From: a bacterium
GTDB lineage: Bacteria; Myxococcota_A; Bradymonadia; UBA7976; UBA1532
DNA length: 29,620 nt
Assembly: GCA_030424955.1 (NCBI GenBank)
Contig: JAUHVS010000003.1
Coordinates: 1 to 29,620 of the forward strand
Direction: 5' to 3'
Below the pieces are notes generated by a model. It was given only the letters and a program-made list of their open reading frames with translations. It was not told the origin of the DNA and did no database searches. The position numbers and the translations under genes are program-made. Shown piece after piece: positions 7,319 to 14,513 of this stretch. Positions within the stretch are counted from its first letter, which is position 1; every line of letters starts with the position of its first letter.

Positions 7319-9307
7319 ATGTCGGCCTTCAAGCTCGTCTCGAACTACACCCCCGCGGGGGATCAGCCCGAGGCCATCCGCCAGCTGGTGGCCGGCCTCA
7401 ACCGCGGCGACAAGCACCAGGTGCTGCTCGGCGCGACGGGCACGGGCAAGACCTTCACCATCGCCAACGTGGTGGCGCAGACGCAGCGCCCGACCCTGGT
7501 GTTGGCCCCCAACAAGACGCTGGCGGCCCAGCTCTACAGCGAGCTCAAGGGGTTCTTCCCCGACAACGCGGTGGAGTACTTCGTCAGCTATTACGACTAC
7601 TACCAGCCCGAGGCCTACGTCCCCTCGACGGACACGTTCATCGAGAAGGACTCGAGCATCAACGAGGAGATCGACCGCATGCGCCACGCGGCGACCCGTG
7701 CGCTCTTGGAGCGCCGGGACGTGCTGATCGTGGCCAGCGTGAGCTGCATCTACGGCCTGGGGAGCGCCGAGGCCTACTACGGGCAGCTGTTGCAGTTGGA
7801 GGAGGGCCAGCGGGTCGACCGCGACGCCGTGATGGCGAAGCTGGTCGAGATCCAATACGAGCGCAACGACGTGGACTTCCACCGCGGCACCTTCCGGGTG
7901 CGCGGCGACGTGCTCGAGATCTTCCCCATCCACGAAGAGACCCAGGCCCTGCGGGTGGAGTTCTTCGGCGACGAGGTCGAGGGCCTGTTCACCATCGATC
8001 CCCTGCGCGGCAAGCAGCTGGGCCGGCTCGACAAGATCGCGGTGTACCCCGGCAGCCACTACGTCATCGGGCCGCGGGACATCACGGGCGTGCTGGCGCA
8101 GATCCGCAACGACCTGAAGGCGCAGCTCGACACCCTGGTGGGCAACGGCCGGCTGCTCGAGGCCCAGCGCCTGGAGCAGCGCACGCTCTTCGACCTGGAG
8201 AGCATCGAGGAGCTGGGCCGCTGCGCGGGCATCGAGAACTACTCGCGCTACTTCACCGGCCGTGACCCCGGCTCGCCGCCGCCGTGCCTGCTTGACTACT
8301 TCCCCGACGACTGGCTGCTCATCGCCGACGAGAGCCACGTGAGCATCCCCCAGGTGGGCGGGATGTACCGCGGCGACCGCGCCCGCAAGACCACCCTGGT
8401 GGACTATGGCTTCCGGCTGCCCTCGGCGGTCGACAACCGGCCGCTGAAGTTCGAGGAGTTCGAGGCGCTCCAGAACCAGACCATCTACGTGTCGGCCACG
8501 CCGCGGGACTACGAGCTGACCCAGAGCGGCGGCGTCATCGTCGAGCAGATCATCCGGCCCACGGGGCTGCTGGACCCGCAGGTCGAGGTGCGGCCCGCCA
8601 CCAGCCAGGTCGACGACCTGCTGGACGAGGTGCGCCACACCCTGGCGGCGGGCTGGCGGGTGCTGATCACCACGCTCACCAAGCGCATGGCCGAGGATCT
8701 CACCGACTACTACCGCGAGCTCGGCATCGCGGTGCGCTACCTGCATAGCGACATCGACACCCTGGAGCGCTCAGCCATCCTGCGGGACCTGCGGCGGGGC
8801 GAGTTCGACGTGCTGGTGGGCATCAACCTGCTGCGCGAGGGCCTCGATCTGCCCGAGGTGGGGCTGGTGGCGATCCTGGACGCCGACAAAGAGGGCTTCC
8901 TGCGCAACAACACCTCGCTGATCCAGACCATCGGGCGCGCGGCGCGCAACGCGTCGGGCCGGGTGATCATGTACGGCGACAAGATCACCGACTCCATGCG
9001 CTCAGCGCTGGACGAGACCAACCGGCGGCGGGCCATCCAGGCGGCCTACAACGAAGCGCACGGCATCGTGCCGCAGACCATCACCAAGCAGATCCACGAC
9101 CTGGACGCCGCGGCGCAGGGCCTCGCGGGCGGGGCGAGCGCAGCCGGCGTGGTGGGGGAGCTGACGGACGCCGAGGCCCTCGCCGGGCGCATCAAGGACG
9201 TCAAGGCCCGCATGCTGGCGGCGGCAGAGCTGCTGGACTTCGAGAAGGCCGCGACGCTGCGCGACGAGCTGCGGGCGCTGCGCAAGGTGGAGCTGGCCCT
9301 GGGCTAG
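7319..9307 (+). CDS. uvrB: UvrABC excision nuclease subunit B
   Basis: 662 residues, near the family's usual length of about 670. UvrB is the damage-verifying helicase-like subunit of nucleotide excision repair: UvrA loads it and UvrC is recruited to it. The ATG is supported by GGAG 7 bases upstream and by the standard opening FKLVSNYTPAGDQPEAI. Walker A is GATGTGKT (38-45). The Tyr-rich beta-hairpin YYDYYQPEAYVPSTDTFIEK follows, the DEAD-box equivalent is DESH (337-340), and the C-terminal helicase motif QTIGRAARN is present. The UVR domain that binds UvrC is visible at about 625-660. The partner uvrC lies about 19 kb away at the right edge of the window on the opposite strand, so the two are not co-transcribed. 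Confidence 0.98.
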   Translation: MSAFKLVSNYTPAGDQPEAIRQLVAGLNRGDKHQVLLGATGTGKTFTIANVVAQTQRPTLVLAPNKTLAAQLYSELKGFFPDNAVEYFVSYYDYYQPEAYVPSTDTFIEKDSSINEEIDRMRHAATRALLERRDVLIVASVSCIYGLGSAEAYYGQLLQLEEGQRVDRDAVMAKLVEIQYERNDVDFHRGTFRVRGDVLEIFPIHEETQALRVEFFGDEVEGLFTIDPLRGKQLGRLDKIAVYPGSHYVIGPRDITGVLAQIRNDLKAQLDTLVGNGRLLEAQRLEQRTLFDLESIEELGRCAGIENYSRYFTGRDPGSPPPCLLDYFPDDWLLIADESHVSIPQVGGMYRGDRARKTTLVDYGFRLPSAVDNRPLKFEEFEALQNQTIYVSATPRDYELTQSGGVIVEQIIRPTGLLDPQVEVRPATSQVDDLLDEVRHTLAAGWRVLITTLTKRMAEDLTDYYRELGIAVRYLHSDIDTLERSAILRDLRRGEFDVLVGINLLREGLDLPEVGLVAILDADKEGFLRNNTSLIQTIGRAARNASGRVIMYGDKITDSMRSALDETNRRRAIQAAYNEAHGIVPQTITKQIHDLDAAAQGLAGGASAAGVVGELTDAEALAGRIKDVKARMLAAAELLDFEKAATLRDELRALRKVELALG

Positions 9308-9325
9308 CGCGGGCGGATCAGCCGG

Positions 9326-9353
9326 CGGGGCTCAGCGCCGCGGGGCTCAGCGC
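9326..9353. repeat. 13-base direct repeat in the uvrB / metalloprotease convergent gap
   Basis: CGGGGCTCAGCGC occurs at 9326-9338 and again at 9341-9353, two bases apart. The second copy contains the stop codon of the minus-strand metalloprotease gene, so the last residues of that protein come from a local duplication. The region can also fold into CAGCGC / GCGCTG and may serve as a terminator for the convergent genes. Confidence 0.5.
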
Positions 9354-10588
9354 TGCCAGTGGGCCTGGGCCACCATCAGCCCCTCGGCGGTCCAGCGGGC
9401 GACCACCACCTCGGGCTGGCTGAAGGTCAGCATCGCGGGCGAGATCAGGTAGGTCAGCCGCGCGATGACCTCGGGATCGCGGCCGCCCTTCTGGACGTGG
9501 GCCTCGTAGTGCCAGGCCGCGCGCAGCGGATCATCCAGCACGTCCTGATACAAGATGCCGGCGGCGCGGTGGGCCCGCAGGGGATCGCCGTCGCGGCGGA
9601 CGGCGGCCTCCAAGAACGCCGGCGCGCGGGCGGGCGCGACGCCCGCGGCGTACAGCACGGCCAGGCCGTAGTAGGGCTGCGGCGCGGTGGGATCGAACAC
9701 CAGCCCGGCCTCGAAGGCCTCGCGGGCGGCGGTGGTCTGCCCGTCGGCCATCAGCGCGACGCCCAGCGAGGTGCGCAGGCGCACGTCCCGTGGCCGCGCG
9801 TGGAGCGCCTGCCGGTAGCCCTCGGCGGCCGCCTGCCACTGCCCCAGCCGAAGCTGCTCCGCGCCGACGCCCGCCAGGAAGTCCGGGTGATCCAGGTGCA
9901 GGGCCAGCGCCTTGCTCGCCAGGGCCTGGTGCTCGGGGCAGTACCGGTCGGCCAGCAGATCGACGTCGGTCGGGGTCTCGGTGCCGTGCATCACGCACGC
10001 GACGTCGCAGTGCCCTGCGCCGTAGGTGTGGCCCAGCTCGTGGGCCACCACCCGGGTCACCCGGCGGCGGTGGGCGGCCTCGGTGGCCCGCTGGGGCAGG
10101 CTGTGGGTCGAGTACACCAGGGCCCGCTCGCCCTGCCGGGCGTAGCCGATGAGCGCGCCGAGGTGGGCGCTGGTCAGCGGGGCCTGGGTGACGCCCAGCA
10201 CCCGGAAGGCGTCCGCGGGCGCGGTGCGCAGCAGATCGTCGAGGATGCGCTCGACGGGGGCCGCGCCGTCCGGGCCGCGGGCCGTGGGCAGGCTCTGGGC
10301 CGGGAGCACCTGCACGGGCAGGTGGAGCTGGGCGCGCAGGGCCCAGGCCGCGCGGGCGACGTCGGCGGCCGCGACGGGCCCGATGGGCACGACGTACGCG
10401 ACGCCGTCGCGCACCAGCGGGCTGTCCTGTGGGGGGGCGGGGGCCCAGATGCCCCACGCGGCGACGAGCAGGCCCGCGAGGTACAGGCCGGCCCAGCCGC
10501 GCAGGCGCGCGGGCGGCCGATGCGTCGGCCGCGGTCGGGACGTCGCCTCAGGTGGTGCGGCGTCGGTGTGAAATGGGCCTGCAGGCAC
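9347..10588 (-). CDS. Archaemetzincin-like metalloprotease with TPR tail and N-terminal membrane anchor
   Basis: 413 residues from a GTG at 10588, chosen because GGGGAGGG lies 6 bases upstream; an ATG 8 codons earlier (10612) has no ribosome site but is possible. One transmembrane segment is at about 32-49. The protease part, about 60-225, carries HELGHTYGAGH (183-193), then Cys194, Cys198-Val-Met200, Cys217 and His220. Archaemetzincins have a catalytic HExxHxxGxxxC motif followed by Cys residues that hold a second zinc. The spacing here is close, but the last Cys is replaced by His and the first Cys pair is one residue shorter. Upstream DAFRVLGVTQAPL also fits that family. The remaining 180 residues look like TPR repeats (GQWQAAAEGYRQALHARP and similar). 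Probably a membrane-tethered peptidase; its substrate is unknown. Confidence 0.8.
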   Translation of the reverse strand: MPAGPFHTDAAPPEATSRPRPTHRPPARLRGWAGLYLAGLLVAAWGIWAPAPPQDSPLVRDGVAYVVPIGPVAAADVARAAWALRAQLHLPVQVLPAQSLPTARGPDGAAPVERILDDLLRTAPADAFRVLGVTQAPLTSAHLGALIGYARQGERALVYSTHSLPQRATEAAHRRRVTRVVAHELGHTYGAGHCDVACVMHGTETPTDVDLLADRYCPEHQALASKALALHLDHPDFLAGVGAEQLRLGQWQAAAEGYRQALHARPRDVRLRTSLGVALMADGQTTAAREAFEAGLVFDPTAPQPYYGLAVLYAAGVAPARAPAFLEAAVRRDGDPLRAHRAAGILYQDVLDDPLRAAWHYEAHVQKGGRDPEVIARLTYLISPAMLTFSQPEVVVARWTAEGLMVAQAHWQR

Positions 10589-10697
10589 AGCCAGCCCTCC
10601 CCGGGTCACCATAGGACCGGAGGCGGGCCCGAAGGTTCCACCCGGCGCGGATCTTCTGTGTGTCGGTGGGGGCTGAGGGCCCGCTGGCGGGGGCTGG

Positions 10698-10711
10698 GCG
10701 GGGCGCCCCGC
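10698..10711. repeat. 14-base perfect GC palindrome downstream of the kinase gene
   Basis: GCGGGGCGCCCCGC is its own reverse complement. It lies 28 bases past the kinase stop codon in the direction of transcription, in the 150-base gap before the metalloprotease gene. It may be a terminator element or a protein-binding site. Nothing else is evident in that gap. Confidence 0.3.
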
Positions 10712-10738
10712 GGGCCCGTGAGGCCCCGGGCGCGGGGG

Positions 10739-13024
10739 TCAGGGCAGGCTGGCGGCCAGCCGGATGCCGATGGTGAGGTGGGTCAGATCGGCGGGGGCGG
10801 TGGCCCGGGCGCCGATGCGGCAGGTCTCGGGCTGGCTGCGCCATGAGCCGCCCCGCAGCATGAACCGATCGGGCGCGTCCTCATCGACGGTGGCGGTCCA
10901 CTCGCGCACGCCGCCTGCCATGTTGCGCAGCCCGAAGGGGCTCTCGTCCTCCACAAACAGGCCCACGGCGGCGGGGCCCCGCGCGCCGCGGCGACGGGTG
11001 TCGGCGATGCCCGGCACGAACACGTCGCCCCACGGGAAGGCCCGGCCGTCGACCCCGCCGGCGGCGTAGGCCCACTCCTCCTCGGTGGGCAGCCGGATCG
11101 GGGCCGCCAGCCGGCGCCCCAGCCACGCGGCGTAGGCCTGGGCGGCGCCGTGGGACACCCCGTGCACGGGCGCCTGGGGCGACAGCGAGGCCTCCCGCCA
11201 CGCCACGGTGGCGGCCTCCAGGCTCACCAGGGGCGCGCCCTTGCTGCGGGGCAGCAGGGGCTCGATGTCGGCGCCCACCACCAACAGATCCTCAAGAAAT
11301 TCAATGTATTCCGCGATGGTGACCGGCTGGCGGGCCATGCACAGATCGTCCACCTCGATCTCGCGGGGCGGGCCCGCGCCGGGGGCGAGATCGTCGGCGC
11401 CGCCCAGGAACCGGCCCCCGGCCACGAACACGAAGCCCGGGGGCACATCGGCGCTGCGGGGCAGGTGCACCTCGACGGCCTGGGTGGCGCCCGCCGCGGC
11501 CCGCAGCGGCAGGCGGGCGATGAGCCCGTCGGGGCTCTCGAGGCGCAGCCGCAGCCGCGCGGCGCCGATGGTGCGCGGCGACAGGGGGCTGAGGCCCTCC
11601 ACCACCACCGCCCCCGGGCGCCAGATGGGGCCGTCGTCGTCGATGGCCGTGACCTCGACCCGCGCGCCGGCGGGCAGGGTGCGCACGCTCAGCGCGGCGC
11701 GCCCGGCGAGCTCGGCCGACAGGGGCCCGTCGTCCCAGCGCTCGGCCCGGGCGCGGTGGTAGCCCGCCGACACCCGGTCTCCGGCGCGGTTGGCTGCCCG
11801 CCAGGCGTCGCGGTGCAGGGTCGCCAGCCCCGCGCGCGCGGCGAAGGTGTGCATGGGATCGACGGCGGCCTGTTCGAGCTGGTCGACGGCCTGCCCCAGG
11901 TGCCACGCCGCCTGATCCAGCCGCCGGCGGGCCTGGGCCTCCAGGGCGTGGATGTCGCCCCGGGCCGCCCGTGGGGCCTCGGCGTCGAGGGCCGTGCGCA
12001 GCCGGATCGCCTGCACCTGCAGGGCGTCGGCGGCCTGCACCTCCCGCTCGAAGGCGGCAGCCTCGGCCCGGCCCTCGGCCAGGTGGCGCGCGGCGGTGGC
12101 GTCCGCGTGCACCGTCGCGGTCTCCTCGGCGTCCATCAGCGGATCGGTGGCGCGATCGTCGGGCGGGCTGCCCTGGGGCTCGAAGAAGCCCTCGAGGTTG
12201 GCGGCCAGGTCGAGCGCGTTCTCGAAGCGGTCGCGGGGATCGCGGGCCATCGCGCGCTGACAGACGGCCTCCAGCGCCGCGGGGATGTTGCGGTGCGGGG
12301 CGCGCACGCTCGGGGGCTCCGGGGGGCCCTCGCGCAGGGCCTCCAGCACCTCGGCGGACCGGCTGCCCTCGTAGGGGCGCGTGCCCGTGAGGATCTCGTA
12401 GAGCACGGCGCCCAGGGCGTAGATGTCGGAGCGGCGGCCCACGGCGTCCAGCCGGCCCTCCGCCTGCTCGGGGGCCATATAGGCGGGGGTGCCCACGATG
12501 TCGCCCACCCGCGTCACGTCCCGCGGGGGCGGGGGCGCGTCCTCCTGCAGGGCCACGCGCTTGGCCAGGCCCCAGTCGGTGAGCACCACCTGGCCGAAGT
12601 CGCCGATGAACACGTGGGCGGGCTTGATGTCGCGGTGCACCACCCCCTGGCTGTGGGCGAAGGCGACGCCGTGGCAGGCCTGGGTGAAGGCGTTGAGCAG
12701 CCGGCGCCGGCTCAGGTGGCCCGCGCGCAGCAGGGTGCGCAGCGAGCGGCCCGCGAGCACCGACATCACGATGGCTGGGGCGTCGCCCACGCGCCCCACG
12801 TCGATGATCGGCACGATGTTGGGGTGCACCAGCCCGCCGCAGATGGCGGCCTCCCGCAGGAAGCGCGGGCGGTGGCGGCGGTGGTTGATGAGATCGGCGC
12901 GCATGCGCTTCACCGCGACCTCGCGGTCCAGCACCCGGTCGCGGGCGCGGCAGACGACGCCCACCGAGCCGCGGCCCAGCTCCTCGCCCAGCTCAAACCG
13001 CTCGGTCAGATCCCTCAGGTCCAC
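10739..13024 (-). CDS. Ser/Thr protein kinase fused to FGE/SUMF1-like domain
   Basis: 761 residues, GTG start, GAGGAG about 12 bases upstream. Residues about 10-275 form a Hanks-type kinase: GRGSVGVV glycine loop, VAVK (Lys39), HRDIKPAH (Asp132), DWG (150-152) in place of DFG, and APE (184-186). The Asn that normally follows HRDxKPx is His137 (codon CAC), so metal binding and activity may be altered. Residues about 290-430 are charged and helical. A short beta-rich PEGA-like stretch follows (LSVRTLPAGARVEV). From about 530 to the end is a formylglycine-generating-enzyme/SUMF1-type fold (FVFVAGGRFLGG, RLPTEEEWAYAAGG, NMAGGVREW, MLRGGSW). Only one Cys (PETCRIGAR) lies in the usual active-site tail, so sulfatase-activating chemistry is unlikely; ligand or partner binding is the better guess. 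No transmembrane helix is seen. It lies 49 bases downstream of the osmC-like gene, probably in the same transcript. Confidence 0.93.
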   Translation of the reverse strand: MDLRDLTERFELGEELGRGSVGVVCRARDRVLDREVAVKRMRADLINHRRHRPRFLREAAICGGLVHPNIVPIIDVGRVGDAPAIVMSVLAGRSLRTLLRAGHLSRRRLLNAFTQACHGVAFAHSQGVVHRDIKPAHVFIGDFGQVVLTDWGLAKRVALQEDAPPPPRDVTRVGDIVGTPAYMAPEQAEGRLDAVGRRSDIYALGAVLYEILTGTRPYEGSRSAEVLEALREGPPEPPSVRAPHRNIPAALEAVCQRAMARDPRDRFENALDLAANLEGFFEPQGSPPDDRATDPLMDAEETATVHADATAARHLAEGRAEAAAFEREVQAADALQVQAIRLRTALDAEAPRAARGDIHALEAQARRRLDQAAWHLGQAVDQLEQAAVDPMHTFAARAGLATLHRDAWRAANRAGDRVSAGYHRARAERWDDGPLSAELAGRAALSVRTLPAGARVEVTAIDDDGPIWRPGAVVVEGLSPLSPRTIGAARLRLRLESPDGLIARLPLRAAAGATQAVEVHLPRSADVPPGFVFVAGGRFLGGADDLAPGAGPPREIEVDDLCMARQPVTIAEYIEFLEDLLVVGADIEPLLPRSKGAPLVSLEAATVAWREASLSPQAPVHGVSHGAAQAYAAWLGRRLAAPIRLPTEEEWAYAAGGVDGRAFPWGDVFVPGIADTRRRGARGPAAVGLFVEDESPFGLRNMAGGVREWTATVDEDAPDRFMLRGGSWRSQPETCRIGARATAPADLTHLTIGIRLAASLP

Positions 13025-13073
13025 GGGGGCTCGGCTCCTCGGCCCGGTGGGCCGGCGCTCAGTCTCGCGGCGG

Positions 13074-13517
13074 TCAGTCTGCCGTCGGGGTGGGGTCGGG
13101 GGCCACCTCTCGGATCTCGTAGCTGTGGGTGATGGTGGCCGTCGACGCCAGCATCCGCGACACCGAGCAGTACTTCTCCTGCGACAGGTTGACCGCGCGC
13201 TCCACCATGCGCGGGCGCAGGTTGTGCCCCTCGACGGTGTAGGTCAGGTGGATCTGCGTGAACACCTTGGGCACGGTGTCGGCGCGGGTCGCCTCGACGT
13301 CGATGATGAGGTCTGACACCGCCTCGCGGGCCTTGCGCAGCATCGAGATGACGTCCATCGCAGAGCACGTCGCGAGGCCCTGCAGCACCAACTCCATGGG
13401 CCGCGGGCCCAGGTTGCGCCCGCCGATGACCTCGGCGCCGTCCACGATCAGGCCGTGGCCCGAGTCGCCGTGGGCCATGAAGGCCACCCCGTCCACCAGC
13501 TTCACCCGTGCCTTCAT
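13074..13517 (-). CDS. OsmC family protein
   Basis: 147 residues; ATG at 13517 with AGGGAG 7 bases upstream. The fold is that of the OsmC/Ohr group, small cytoplasmic thiol-dependent proteins, several of which reduce organic peroxides. The two conserved cysteines are Cys51 (GLATCSAMDVISML) and Cys117 (SQEKYCSVSRML). The opening MKARVKLVDGVAFMA and the GPRPMELVL segment resemble the YhfA-like branch rather than Ohr, so the substrate is uncertain. It is divergent from rlmJ, and the kinase gene follows 49 bases downstream on the same strand. Confidence 0.9.
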   Translation of the reverse strand: MKARVKLVDGVAFMAHGDSGHGLIVDGAEVIGGRNLGPRPMELVLQGLATCSAMDVISMLRKAREAVSDLIIDVEATRADTVPKVFTQIHLTYTVEGHNLRPRMVERAVNLSQEKYCSVSRMLASTATITHSYEIREVAPDPTPTAD

Positions 13518-13586
13518 GGCGCCGCTCCCTGTCCGAGGCCGCCCAGGGTCGGGCGGCGCGCTACGGCACCTGCTCCACAGGCGCCT

Positions 13587-13592
13587 TGTCAA
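13587..13592 (-). promoter_or_regulatory. Consensus -35 box upstream of the OsmC-family gene
   Basis: The minus strand reads TTGACA, a perfect -35 hexamer, about 70 bases before the ATG at 13517. No convincing -10 is found at the usual spacing, so this is a weak call. Confidence 0.2.
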
Positions 13593-13622
13593 GTGGCGAG
13601 GCGCGGGCCACCCTCCCGCCCC

Positions 13623-14513
13623 ATGAAACAGCCCGCACCGTCGAAGTCCGCACCGCCCAGGTCAGACGCGCCCTACGATCACCGCTACCACGCGGGCAAC
13701 GTGGGCGACGTGCTGAAGCACACCGCGCTCGTGGCCCTGCTGAAGGGTCTCACGGCGCAGCCCGAGCCGCTGCACGTGCTCGACACCCACGCGGGCGGGG
13801 GCCGCTACCGGCTGAAGCCCACCGGCGAGTGGACGGCCGGCATCGGACGTCTGGATGCGGCGCTGCCGGCCGACGCCGCGCCCGCGGTGCACGATTACCT
13901 GGCCGCGGTGGCCTGGAACCGCCAGCCCAGCCACGGCGGCGGGTACCCGGGCTCGCCGCTCATCATCCAGGCGGCCCTGCGCCCCACCGATCGCCTGACC
14001 TGCGTCGAGCTGGCCGAGGAGCCGCGGGCCGAGCTGACGGTGGCGCTGAGCGAGCACGCCCAGTGCGTCGTGGCCGACGGCGACGGCCTCAGCGCCCTGG
14101 TGGCCGCCGCCAGCGCCGCCCCGTCGGGTGAGCTGCTGGGCTTCATCGATCCGCCCTACAGCCGCAAGCAGGAGTGGGCCGAGGTCGCCGACGCGATCTT
14201 CGCCTGCTGGATGGCCCGCCCGACGGTGCGGCTGATGCTCTGGTACCCCATCAAGAGCGCCTCGCGGCCCAACGCGCTCAAGGGGCGGCTGCGCGCCGCC
14301 GGCGTGCCCGCCACGGCCATCGAGCTGTGCAGCACGCCCCTGCATGACGACAGCAAGCGCCGCAACGCCCTGAACGGCAGCGGCGTGCTGTTGGTGCAGC
14401 CGCCCCCCGGGGTGGTGGCGCAGGTGGCGGCCGCGCTGCCGGCCCTGGGGGCCCGCCTCGCGACCCGGGGCAGCTGGACCAGCCAGGTCGAGGCCTGGGA
14501 GGCGGCGCCGTGA
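13623..14513 (+). CDS. rlmJ: 23S rRNA (adenine-N6)-methyltransferase RlmJ
   Basis: 296 residues; E. coli RlmJ has 280. RlmJ methylates A2030 of 23S rRNA using S-adenosylmethionine. The diagnostic N-terminus YDHRYHAGNVGDVLKH is present after a 17-residue Pro/Ser/Lys extension. The SAM-binding segment LHVLDTHAGGGRY and the catalytic DPPY (176-179) in GFIDPPYSRKQEW match the family. The ATG at 13623 is the first sensible start although its ribosome site is weak; a shorter start cannot be excluded. The stop overlaps the start of the next gene by 4 bases (GTGA), which suggests translational coupling. Confidence 0.93.
   Translation: MKQPAPSKSAPPRSDAPYDHRYHAGNVGDVLKHTALVALLKGLTAQPEPLHVLDTHAGGGRYRLKPTGEWTAGIGRLDAALPADAAPAVHDYLAAVAWNRQPSHGGGYPGSPLIIQAALRPTDRLTCVELAEEPRAELTVALSEHAQCVVADGDGLSALVAAASAAPSGELLGFIDPPYSRKQEWAEVADAIFACWMARPTVRLMLWYPIKSASRPNALKGRLRAAGVPATAIELCSTPLHDDSKRRNALNGSGVLLVQPPPGVVAQVAAALPALGARLATRGSWTSQVEAWEAAP

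Noticed and set aside
12585..12605. GDFG in the kinase taken as the DFG magnesium motif
   Set aside because: It lies only 8 residues after HRDIKPAH, too close; the proper position is TDWGLAK at residues 149-155.
11150..13132. A 660-codon plus-strand frame opposite the kinase/FGE gene; similar ones at 6956-8746 (minus), 9359-10846 (plus), 15239-16882 (minus) and 21845-24043 (minus)
   Set aside because: All are GC-driven shadows of well supported genes on the other strand, with Ala/Gly/Arg/Val-biased products and no motifs.
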